Shown here piece after piece: positions 12,801 to 25,246 of a DNA stretch of 53,500 nt. Every line of letters starts with the position of its first letter. Position 1 is the first letter of the stretch. The notes beneath the pieces are model-generated. The model was not told the DNA's origin and made no database searches. It saw nothing but the letters and a program-made list of their open reading frames with translations. The position numbers and the translations under genes are program-made. This DNA comes from Symbiodinium natans (taxonomy: Eukaryota; Sar; Dinophyceae; Suessiales; Symbiodiniaceae): the NCBI GenBank assembly GCA_905221605.1, contig CAJNDS010002635.1, positions 1,068,418 to 1,121,917 of the forward strand, read 5' to 3'.

Positions 12801-15800
12801 TAGACACTCAACATAGAGTAATTGATTTTCAGAAGAAGAACAAACAAAAGGATCTGTTTAGCATTCTGTTAGTGGTGGATGATTTCGCCGACGATCCCAA
12901 ATTTGTAAGATACTCAAGCTTGTTACACGGATTATTTACGAGAGGTCGTCATAATGCCATCTCATGTATTTTATCCACTCAGAAATATAATGTCTTGGCC
13001 CCGATCATTAGGTTAAACGCATCTGCTTTGTTTATTTTTAGACTGAAGAATATGAACGAGGTCAATGCATTTTTGGAAGAGAATTCCGCGTTGGTGGATA
13101 AAAGCACATTATACGAAATGTATCAGAAAGCCGTGAATTTTGCTCCTTACTCGTTCTTCTACATAAACACCAACGCTAAAGATGTTAGTAATATGTTCTT
13201 CATTAACTTTGAACAACGCTTTGAATTAGATTAACAACATGGTTATCAACTTGATAAATTAGATAACACCAGTTCAGTGTCAAACCCATTCCAAAGTATG
13301 TGCTTAAATGTTTTATAGTTTTCAGTGCCATCTATAATATTGAACCAAATACGACCAAAGAAAAATTCCATTATAAATGGTCTTATTAGCCAGTCAATTT
13401 CATTCTTAAACTTGTATAAACTATTGCTACTATACGTATTCAGTAGCTTTTTATGCAATTCATCATTATAATTAAAATAAATGTTATTAATCATTGCCGT
13501 ATCAAGTTTATTAAGAACCGGTAAAACAAATGTATCATAAATGACTTTACTATTCTCATAATCATAAAACTCACAGAGACTTGTTAGTAATAGAAACACA
13601 TTATTTAACACTTCATCAACTCTGCTTTCCAGAGTTCCTTCGGGATAAGTTTGATTATGAACAGCTCTTCTGATATTACAACATTTAGAACAGTTAAAGT
13701 ATGACATAATAAGTGTATCAACATTATAATTAATAATACCATTCTTTGAGATTTCCTTTGTGTTACAATAACAATTACAGTTCTTGATATATGTATTTCC
13801 CTTTACAATTAAATCACTATTAAGGATTTTGATTTTGTGATAAAGTTCAAACTTTTTAGTATCTAATATTCTGACTATTATACATCCCATAGTTATCAAT
13901 TATTACATAAAAGTTTTAATATTTCTTTATGTAATACTTGATAATTATATTAATGAATAACTACACAAGTTTATAGCAGGTAGTTTATAATATATTTTGT
14001 CGCTTTTTGTTTCTTCTAACTTTTCAACTCTTTCAATAATATCTTTCAAAGTATTAAATAACAAGATATCTGTTCTTGTTTTTTCATTAATGTCTAACTC
14101 TTTTATTTGTTTCATATTTTCAGTAGCAGAAGATCTAGAAGATGTAGAACCCATATAATGAAATTTAGATAAATATTTTTAATCGCTATCGTGTTTCATC
14201 TTCTTTTTCAACTTTGTTAATTCGCCTTTCAAAGACGTTATTTCTTTTTGCATTTCTTGCACAGCTCCCCACAAGATAACTGTCATTTTATTGTATGCTA
14301 AGAGTTTCATACCATCATCATTGTAAAAGATTACGTTATTCCATTCAGGGGGCAGTTTAGCATTTTTCACATCGTCGGCTATAAATCCTAGGTTACTCTT
14401 TTTATCTTCGTCCTTAACAAAATTAAAGGTTTTCGGTTTAATGTATTTAACTACACTATAACAATCCTTGATATTCACTTCTTTAATGTTCTCTTTTAAT
14501 TTATAGTCGGATGTTTCAATTAACGCCGTGCAGGTTAGAGTTCCTCCAATATCTGCGTTATTTGTTGTAGTAAAGAAACCGTAAACATCAACGCCTGTGT
14601 TTGTGGCATCTAATCTTGATAAATTATTATTGCTTAATCTAATAAATCCATCAGTGTCTGGGTTATTTATTAATACTCTTTGTTGACCTGACACATCAAC
14701 ATGTGTTATTTCTAAATTACCTAATATATTTACTTTTCCATCGGATAATTGAATTTCTGGTGTGCTACTTTCCAAGCCTATTGTTAAATTCATTTCTCCC
14801 GCCGTGTCTCCATTTCTGATATATAACTTATACTGAGTGTCTAAAACTTCTTTTAATTCGCTACTATTTTGAAACATAAAACGCCCCCAACTAATGACAT
14901 CTGCTTCACCAACGATATTGCCAATACTATTAAATGTTTGATTGTTTGTAACTGCTCTAGTAATTGTAATTCCGTTAGTGTCGTTTAGTTGAAGTGCTAT
15001 AGTCCCCGTTGTTGGATCTGTTGTTCTATCGGATTGTAGCGAGAAATTAATTTCTTCTGTTGATATTACATTTAATGAATTATTAGCGTCCGCTCTTTGA
15101 AATATTCTTCCATCAGTGCTTAATAACTGTTGCCCTAAAAATGTTGCATCATTCTCAACGCGAGTTTCATTAAAATTACTTATACCTCCTACTGTTAAAT
15201 GATATGAAAAGTTATACTGTCTTCCTATTCCTACTGTTGCCGTCGTTGTGCTTCCTATTCTTAAACGATAATCCCCTCCTGTGTCGTGTAAAATCATTTC
15301 CGTTCCATTTGCTGGGTTGCTCGGGTTCATACATCTAAACTGTCTGTTTCTGAATTCAAACACTCCCTGTGTGTCTCTAATTCTAAGATTATAATTAGCA
15401 TCACCACTATTTCTAAACATATCAAACCCTGATGTTGGCAATTGAAAATCTCCTGTTGAACTTGTTAAATCTAAATTACCGTCTAATTTTAAATTTTGTC
15501 TAATAATCGCACTATCAACCACATCTAATGTATAGCCACCTGTTAATGTATTTGATGCTGTATCTACTAATAATGAATGTGCTTTAACATATTCATTAGC
15601 GTTAGAATTTAAATTTAGTATCCTACCTGTGTCGCCGACGGAATTGTAACAATCAACGCTATCATTATTGAAAGTAATGTAATTATCAGTATTTCTAACG
15701 GTAAATGATAAATTGGCATCTACTGTATTTTCTATTACTAAACCACCTGTCGGCACTGCGATTTTACCACTCATTTTATATCCTGCGTTATTATTAGTTA

Positions 15801-18800
15801 GATCAAGTTGTTTAATTGCATCGTCGGATGTATTATTACAAAATATTTTATCGCCTTGTAAAGTTATATAACTCGTAGCGTTTTTAAACTCTGCTAAAAC
15901 TTTATCTCCTCCACCTGTTTGATTGCTAAATAATAATCCTGCTACTGGCGATATATTAATAGTTGAGTTGTTTAATGTTAAACCGCTATGGATAACTGTA
16001 GGGACGGAACAATCAATAATAGGATTGGCGCTAAATCTATTCGTGAAGTCTGATTTGGGAACTCTTAGAGCGAGTAGATTATCAATATCTGTATCACTAT
16101 AACCCCCTCCACCAATATTAGCATCAATATAGGTTTTATCATAATAATTTGCTTGTGTTTGTGTTACTGTATAATAGTTTGAAAATGTTGTATCAACCTC
16201 ACTTTTATTATAGTAATTAACCCCTAATTGGGTATTAGTCTGGTAATTGGTAGATAAATTTGTGTCTATCTGTGTTGATGTATAATAGTTAGTAAATGTT
16301 GTGTCAATCTCCGTTTTATTGTAAAAATTAGTTGCTAAAACTGTGTTAGTTTGATAATTGTTGGTTAAGTCATCATTTATAGCATTAATATTATTGAAAT
16401 TCTGTAGCTGTTTTGTATTTAAAACTGCTATGGCATCGGTGTTTGCCGTTATGTCTGTTGCGAAGTTAAGATTTTCTACCTCTGTCTTTGTTGCGTAGGT
16501 GTCAGAAATTTCACTTACACCCGTTGAAGATGCTAAATAAAACTTGTCGGCATAAACTGTTGTTAGATTGTTTATTGAAGCCATTATTAAATTAATTTAG
16601 ATTTTAATTAATTTAATGATGATAACTTGATTTAATCTAAAACTGTGGATGCACTTTCAGATAATTCAAATATTTGTTCTGACACGGCTGTTATGAAAAC
16701 TCTTTCAATACCCAATGCGAAATTGGCGTTGGCTCCTTTAATTTTAAATGTGATCAAAGATCCCATTTTTGTGTTTGATCCGGTGAAATTCATATCAGGC
16801 TGTTTGTCAAAGTTAATACCACCAATGAATTTATCATTGGCATAACGGTAAATATCAATGCTAAACCCATCATAGTAAGGGCTCATTACATTTACGGCTC
16901 TACGAAGGAAATACATAAATTCACTGATACTTGATATTTCTTGTTCTGGGAATTTCTTATTGGCTATTTGTATTTGCGCTGAAATTTGTTTATCACTATC
17001 AATTACACCTTCTAAATTGTCAATGGTTACCGCCATAGGATGGAAAAAGTAGTTCCATCTCTTTCTGTCATAATTACCTGCTGTGTTGTCATTATTGATA
17101 TTGCTGTTGCTAAAGGTGAAGAACATCTGAGATAAACGAGTTGAAGATTTAACGATGTTCATGTTGATCTCTGTGTTTCCCGCCGTGAAGGTTTGTGAAA
17201 ATGAATGATACGCTGGATAAACCATACGAAGCCGACCCCCTTTCAATAAATGTGAAACGATATTGTTATTAACTGTGTTATCAACTTGGATTAATTCACA
17301 TCGTAAAATCGCATTCTGAATAGCCCAACTTGTGGTAGTATTGCGTGTTGTAAAATATAAACCGTTTTCATCGTCTTCTGCTTGTGTTCCTGCTACTGTT
17401 GCTGAAGGTCTGATAACTGGTTCACCTGCGTCTGAAACTATCTCAAAAATAAATTCTAAAGGACAATACCGAATTGGAGGATAATACCCAGATCGGCAGA
17501 AGCCGCACACTGGGGTATGAGCCATACGAACGAACTTACCTTGTTCAATTCCTGTAGTATTAAGTCGTGTTAGTTTTGGTAGAACAGCGCCTCTTTGGTT
17601 TGATCCTGCTGTTGCTGTTGCATCGTGACTTTCTATAGTATAAGCGAACAGTCGGTTTATTCTACTGTCGTATCGTGTTAAACAACCTTCTTGAATGTCG
17701 TCTAAATTTCGCACCTCTTCGCTTTTGAAGGATTTAAATTCTTCACACACTTGGTTATAATTATCAACGTCATTTAATTGTTGCCCTGCCCCGTTGCATC
17801 TATATCTCGTGAAGAAAGCATGACTTTCACCTAAAGGTCTTAAATATTGTCCTGCTGTTGTTGAAGTATTAACAAGATCAAAGAATGAAGAGACACTGGT
17901 CAAATCAATGTAATTATTATCTTCCCCTGTAATTACAAATTTTAAATATTTATTCCCGTTTGAACTACTAAATATATTTCCCGAGACGCTGGGGAAATGG
18001 ACTTGCTTACGATCAGTTACATAAGCGGCAGATTCGGGTAATCCAAACTGGAGAGAATTGATCATATTGTCTTGGGACTCTGCTAAAACCAAATCCATAA
18101 TTATATACTTTATTTAGAATTTTTATTATTACTATATTTTTTATGGCTTTTAAAATTGTCTTTATTCTGTTTCTCTAACTGAGGTTGTGACATTATATTG
18201 TCCCCTTCTTCTATTATATTCCTAATGCTCTCGTAAGCAGAATTATTTAGTTTCTTGTTTAAATTGTTCTTAAATTTTTGGCTTTCAGACGGTTTCCCAA
18301 CCCTATGTGGTTCTTTTATATGTTTAGGTTTATTAAACATCATATTATAATAGTAGAGATTAAAACAAAGTCCTTTCTGGAATACTTTCATCTATGTTGT
18401 CTAGTGAAGATATGTCGTGATTCTTTAATGGGTTCAAAGTATCCGTATTGTAATTAATCGCTGACCCATCAAAGGCCGATACAACATCGCCCACTTTTCT
18501 GAACCTCTTGTGTTGTTCAGACGGTTGATCAAAGCCTAATGAAAAAACGGGACTGTTGTAAGTTTTGGTGCTCAAGTTCCTATCAGGAAAATCTTTCGCC
18601 AATTGTAGCGCCACCACTCCCGCTTGACTGTGCCCGACCAATTCTGTTATTTGTGGGTTATCTTTTAATATTCGTTCTGCTTCTATGTAGCGTTCCATAT
18701 CACGGACTCCTCCCAAAACACCAAAGGGTAGCTTAGTAAAATTTTCCAACCAGTTAGTGAAACTCGTTGTTCCTCCTATATACATCTTATTATCTCTAAC

Positions 18801-21800
18801 AAAAATTTTATTATCACGATCGTAAGCCATCTTAATGCCTTGAGTGTTAGATATCTTGCCGTTTGATTTTAGCATTCTGTCTAACTGTGACTGTATTCTC
18901 GTCATTATATTAATAAATGATATATAATTATTTTATCTGTTATTAATATGAGCTTTAGACCCTTAACTTATAAGAAAGTTTATGTGAATTCCCAATACAG
19001 AGTCTCTGATAGTAAATCATCTTCCGACTTTAAAATAGAGTTGCAGGACACCTTTGAAATACCCGACAACACCATTATGCAAGTGCATGAGGTGGCTATC
19101 CCCAATGCTTGGTATTCAATCAATACGAACAATCAGAACCTATACTTTAGACACCAGATATTGCCACCTGCAACGCCCCAAGGCATAACATACAGAAGAA
19201 TTGAAATACCCGTGGGAAACTACACCGCCCCGGATCTAGCTTCTGCAATACAAACACAGTTAAACACATTATTTGACAGCGGGGGAAGAACCAACTCATA
19301 TTCTGCTACATACGACACTTTAACAAATAAAATTATCGTATCGTCTAATTATAGCGAAGTCGTCTTCATACCCTTGACTGATGCGGATGTTCCTACTTTT
19401 GTTGGTTCTTTCTCTAATTCTGTAGATCTTAACAATCTAAGTTCCATTAATACTGTATTGGGTTTCACGACACCTGTTGGCGATGCCTTCACTTCATCAT
19501 CGCCTTGGACGACTGGATTTATTAACTTGATCAATTATCCTGACGTTTATATATCCTGCCCCGAATTATCTAATAATAACTTTCATAGCCCTTCTGCTTT
19601 CTCAAATGCAATAATAAAGAAGGTGCCGGTCAATGCTCCCTTTGCTGGTATTATCAGTGACAGTTACGGAATAACAGATTTTGATTATGTCAATGTCTCT
19701 AAGAGAAATATTAAAAGGCTAACCTTTAGAATAATGGATGGGGCGGGGAATGTTATAGACTTAAACAATATAAATGTTACTTTTAGCCTCCTCTTTCATA
19801 ATAAGGATATGGATTGAAAACGAATAGAAAATATATAGAATAATATATATGAGTGAAGAAACCTCTGAAATGGGACCCGTTGATGAAACACCTAAACCAG
19901 AAGAGCCTAAAGAACCCCAAGAAGAAGTAACAGCAGAGCCTAAACCGTCAAGAGTAAAGATCACGGAAGTGGCGAAGCAAATGACAGAGTGCGGAGATTG
20001 TAAGAAACCGATGAATATGAAAACTCTAAGATATTCCCACCCCGACAAGTGCGAAGGTAAGCCGAGTGACATAATGTCTAAGCCCGTTAGAAAAAACAAT
20101 GTGAAGTCAAAAGTGAAGGTAAAACCATTAAGTGTAGAAAACAATGAAGAAATAACAAATGCTCCAATAATAAAAGCACCACCTCCAGTTTCTAAGGCTA
20201 TGCCGCCGCCTCCACCTCCGAATATGCAACCTTATGACAATCTGACCCAGGCACAACTCATTCAGTTGCAATTGCGAACAATGAACCAAGAAATTATGAG
20301 AAGGAAACAAGAGAAAGCCAACAGTATGTGTCAGGCAATGTTCAAATCTCGTTGTAAAAAATCTAGGTAATTAATATATAGCAATGGTTTTATATAACAA
20401 ATACAAGTTCAGACAACAAGCAAAGCAGAAAAAACGCAAGTCATTAGACAATCCCGTAGTAAATGAAGCATCAGAGTTAAATTTTCATAAACCTAACATT
20501 GACTATCTATTAAATCTAAAAAAGCAATTGGAAGCCAGAGAGGCGCACGTCAGCAATATGGCTATGAAACGCAGACTGTTAGAGGGACAACGTAAAGCAA
20601 ATTATGAGATGGAGATGAGCAGACTGAGAGAGGAAATGCACAACCCACGGATCCCCGAGACATCCTTAGAACACTTGAAGAACAGATATGAGAAGTTAGA
20701 GAAATTAAGTTCTGCAATTTTCTAAATAAACATATAAAGTATAATGTCACTTAAAACTTCTAAAATTCAATTTCATCGCAGAAGCCGATACGAAGACATT
20801 TTAGAACTGGTTAATGACAACGAGGAAGCACTAAGACCGTTTCCTAACAGAGATGCGGTTTTTTATAAGGCTAGTAATCAAGGATCCTATTTTGACGGTC
20901 GGGATCATTTGGACAGGTTGCAAGTGGAACAGAACAGGATAGCCGAAAGAGTGGTGAGAGATCACATGATGCGACAGTATGCACAAGAGAACGGAATGAC
21001 ACACAGAGCCTTGTTCAGAGAAATGGGCGGAGATAGGGAAGGAGAGAACGCCGAAGCAGAAGAGTTTCTAGATTTAGATGAAGAACAAAATTACACACGG
21101 GCAGAATTGGAAGGAGTTTTAGGAAGAGCAGGTGAGGCACAACAAGCAAATCAGGGAGCCATAGCCGAAGCGCATCAACAACAGCTAGAACAAGAACAGG
21201 AACAAGGGGAAGGAATTTTAAGAAGGATCGGTCGGGGAACATTTAATGTTGGGAGAAGTGTAGTCGGTAACGTTGCTTCTAATGTTGGAACGGTAGGAAG
21301 AAACATCGCAGGAAATTTAGCATCGGGACAAGATCTAGCCACATCTGTAATAGCAGGAGTAGCACAACCCGCTTTGGAAGGTGTAGCCAGTTCGGTTATG
21401 AGAAGGATCTTACCAGAACAACGACCTCTACTTGATTTTGATAGAGCCTCCAGAATGCCGTTACCAAACCTACAACCGATTGATCCACAAGTGTTAAGAC
21501 CGACATTAATACTTCAACCGCATCAGCCAAATGTTGGACCGACACAACAACCGTTAGCATTACCTGCACCAGCGCAACAACCTTTGGCGTTACCTTCACC
21601 GCCAGAACCCGAACCCACACCGGCAGAACAAGCAAGATTCCAAGAGGTAGGAACTTCTGCATCAAGACTTCGCCCAAAAGCAAGACCCAGACCTAATTTT
21701 CAACAAGGTGGGTCATCAAGTTCAAGCGGTCGCGCCCCGCCACCACCAGAAGAAGAACGACCAGCCCCGCCAAGAAGAAGGGTGACAAGAAAAACGCATT

Positions 21801-24759
21801 TAAAAGAGAGTGCTAGAGCAGATGCTTTTTCGCCTAGGTCTGAACAGAACCTACAACCTTTGATAATGCCTAGTAAAATTGGAATACAAAAACTGAGAGA
21901 GACCTTTGAAGATGCAGGTAATAAAGATGCAATTTCAAAAACCACATATAGAAACTACAGAAGTTTATACAATCAATGGGTATCTGCTAAGGGTAACCCA
22001 ATTGAGAAAAAGAACGCTTTGAGACAACTACAGAAACTTTATAGAGAGACCGTTTATGAAAGATTAGCTTGAAAACGAATGAGATATTTCTTTAATAGCT
22101 AACGCAATTTAAAGAAATATTCATATTATAAAATAAATGGCTACTAACTACTTTGTTGGCAATGATGGAATTAAAACCACAATAAACGACGATTTGTTTG
22201 ACCTGCTTTGGAACTCGTTTGAGAGTGATGATGTTTCTACAACTGATAGCGACAGTTCGGAGATCATCAAGAAACAGAAAAAGAAAGTCTATAATGATAG
22301 GTTGAATGAAAAGAATAAAAATGAAGGTTATTTTAATGAATATTTTAAGAAAAATAATAAATGTTTTGAGTGTGAAAGGTGTGGTAAAACCATAAGTAGC
22401 ACTAGCAATAAAGCTAAGCATCAGAACAGTGAAAGGTGTAAAAGAGTTTATGAAGATAGAAAACAAAAGGAGATAGAGGATAAAATCATTATGAAGGTTT
22501 TACATGGTTAATAATAATTAATTATCTAATTATTATTAATTATGAGTGCTAATGAGATATTGGAGAAAATATATTATGATCTTGAGCGCGGTTATGGATC
22601 TGTTAGAAGTTTGTATGAGGAAGCTAATAAAGATGGGGCGGGTGTCACTTTGCAGTATGTTAAGGATTGGGTGAAGAAGCAAAGCATCAATCAGAGAAGA
22701 AACTACAAGAATTATAATAGCTATTCCCCGCCTTATGCTAGGGCTGTTTTTAGCGTTGATATTATGGATATGGTAAGCTTGATGAAAGACACTGACACCT
22801 TCAAGGAGGAGTATAAAAGATACGCTTTATTATGCATTGACAATTTTAGCAAGAAGATGCATATAGTTCCTATGGAGAACAGAGACGGTGAGACGGTGTA
22901 TGATGCTTTTATTGAGTGTTTCAAAGTTATGGGTTATCCTAACAGTATTTATTCAGATGATGACGGGGCATTTAATTATAAAAAGTTTCAGGATTTTTTG
23001 AAAGGGGAAGGTATTGAGCACGTCATTAGTTTAACACATGCAAATGTAGCGGAACGAGCGATTCGCACTATTAAGAAAATGATTACAGACAGAGCACTAG
23101 TTACTAAAGGAGCTTGGACAATATTATTGAAGCCCGCATTAGATAAGTATAATAAAACAATGAAACATTCAACGACTGGGATGACACCAAATGAAGCGCA
23201 CAAGGACGACAACCATCTTACAGTAAAATCTAACTCTGTATTGAAAGAGAAATATTTACGGAAGTATCCTAAGGTAGAGGCCGGGGATAAAGTTAAAATA
23301 TTTGTAAAGGGAAAGGGCAACTATACAAGTCGTAAAGAAAGTAGGAACCAGTGGAGTGAGAGAACTTATGAGGTTAAGGAAGTAGGCAGAGATGGACAAC
23401 TAAACAAACACTATATATTGGATGGATTGAGTAAAAAATACAACAGACACGAAATTTTATTAATTGATGAGTAAATGCACTTAAAGAAAAAACTATATAA
23501 TATATTGAGTGAGAAAATGAAGAAAGAGCCCCTATGTAGATGGATTGAGTGTGAAATTTGTAGCATATACGGACAGGGTTTGTATTGGCGCCCATATTTT
23601 CATAGACACTTGAAAAGCAACGAGCATAAATTCAATTCTGAATTCAAAGAGTTAAATGACCAATTTAATAAGGAGAAAAACCAAACAAAGAAGGATAAGC
23701 TTTTTAAACAGATGGAAGCACTATATATAAAATACCCTAAGAAAATAAGAAAGTCAAGAAATGTTAACATTATGTTAGAGATGGACGAAGAAGAAAGGAA
23801 CGAATATTTGTTTAAAACCAATAACAAATACAAAAATGATGATTTAAATGAAATGGATTGAGGAAGTGTAAGCCCCATTTTACATTTAAAGAAAAGATGG
23901 CATTAATCATTATGGAAGAACAGAACAAAAGACAATGTTCAAAATGTAAAATATTTAGGATAAATGAATATTTTGAAGGGTATAGAAAACTCTGTAATAT
24001 TTGTATAGATGCTAAACAAAGATACAGACAAAAACACAAACCTGAGTTAAGTCAGAAGTATAAAGAATATTACAATGAGAATAAAGATGACATATTAATC
24101 AAAGCAAAAGACAAACGAGAACGAATAACTTTCTGTTCAATTTGTAATCGTGACATTAAACAATATGATATAAAGAGACACATCAATAGTAAGAAACATA
24201 TAGAGAAAATGGAAGCGATACACAACAAACAACCATAATATTATTACTAAATATAATATTATCGTTGAACCACCCACTACGCCCCAGTAAAGCACAAAAT
24301 TTAACCCAATGGCTAACCCGAAGCTCTACAATCATGGCTTTATGTTAGCCGTTTCTACGAACCGCCTAACTAAAGCCCAGCTAAGCTTAGAGACAAACCA
24401 AGACAAAACGAAAGAGAGGGAAAAGTCAAAAAGTGTTGGGGAAGTAAGAGGGGGGAAAAGTGAAAACGAGAGAGGAGCGACAAATACTTAAATGAGGGGG
24501 TGGGATCCTGGGGAGTGAGAGAAAAACGAAGGAGGGGCCAAGATTGACGAAGAGAAGCGAGAAAACGAATGAGACACGCTTTTAAGAAAACGAAGCAGAG
24601 ACCCAACGAATGAAACAGACCCCAGACGAGGAAAATAAGAAACGAAGGAGGCGACAAGGGTTAAGAACAAGTGGGAGACAGTGATTAAAAACAAAAAACG
24701 AAGCAGACACGACAACACACAACAGCCCAGACCCCAGGAACCCCCTTTTAATAATTTTT

Positions 24760-24808
<49 letters not shown>

Positions 24809-25184
24809 AACCAGTGAGGTTTCATTGGGGTTTAGGGTGCAGGGTTTGACTACCCTAAACCCTAGACCCAATACAAACCCCAAACCCCAAACCCTCAGCC
24901 CTAAACCCTCAAAACCTCAACCCTAATCCCCAAACCCAGAGGGTATTTGCAGCACTGAGAGGCGCACATCACAGGACCACCAATTCCCCACAATGCTTCA
25001 GCTTTAGGGTTTAGGGTTTAGGGTTTAGGGTTTAGGGTTTAGGGTTTAGGGTTTAGGGTTTAGGGTTTAGGGTTTAGGGTTTAGGGTTTAGGGTTTAGGG
25101 TTTAGGGTCCGCCGACCCTGGCGGCGTGTTGGATGGGAAAAGGAGGTGAAAACCTCCCTCTTTCCCTCCTTACCCCTCAAAACG

Positions 25185-25246
<62 letters not shown>

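Larger units (their letters stand above)
3342..24760. mobile_element. Integrated Polinton-like virus / Maverick-type element, 21.4 kb
   Basis: Bounded by 497 bp terminal inverted repeats. The AT-rich core encodes a protein-primed PolB, packaging ATPase, major and minor capsid proteins and an rve integrase, the hallmark gene set of Polintons and Polinton-like viruses. No Ulp1-type maturation protease was recognised, as in many PLVs. All main genes are open without frameshifts, suggesting a recent or maintained insertion. It lies in intron 16 of a host glycosidase gene. A target duplication cannot be read because both flanks are poly-C. Confidence 0.93.

Noticed and set aside
13246-13890. Maturation protease (adenain/Ulp1 type)
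   Set aside because: No His...Asp/Glu...Cys arrangement or QxxxC-type motif could be seen.
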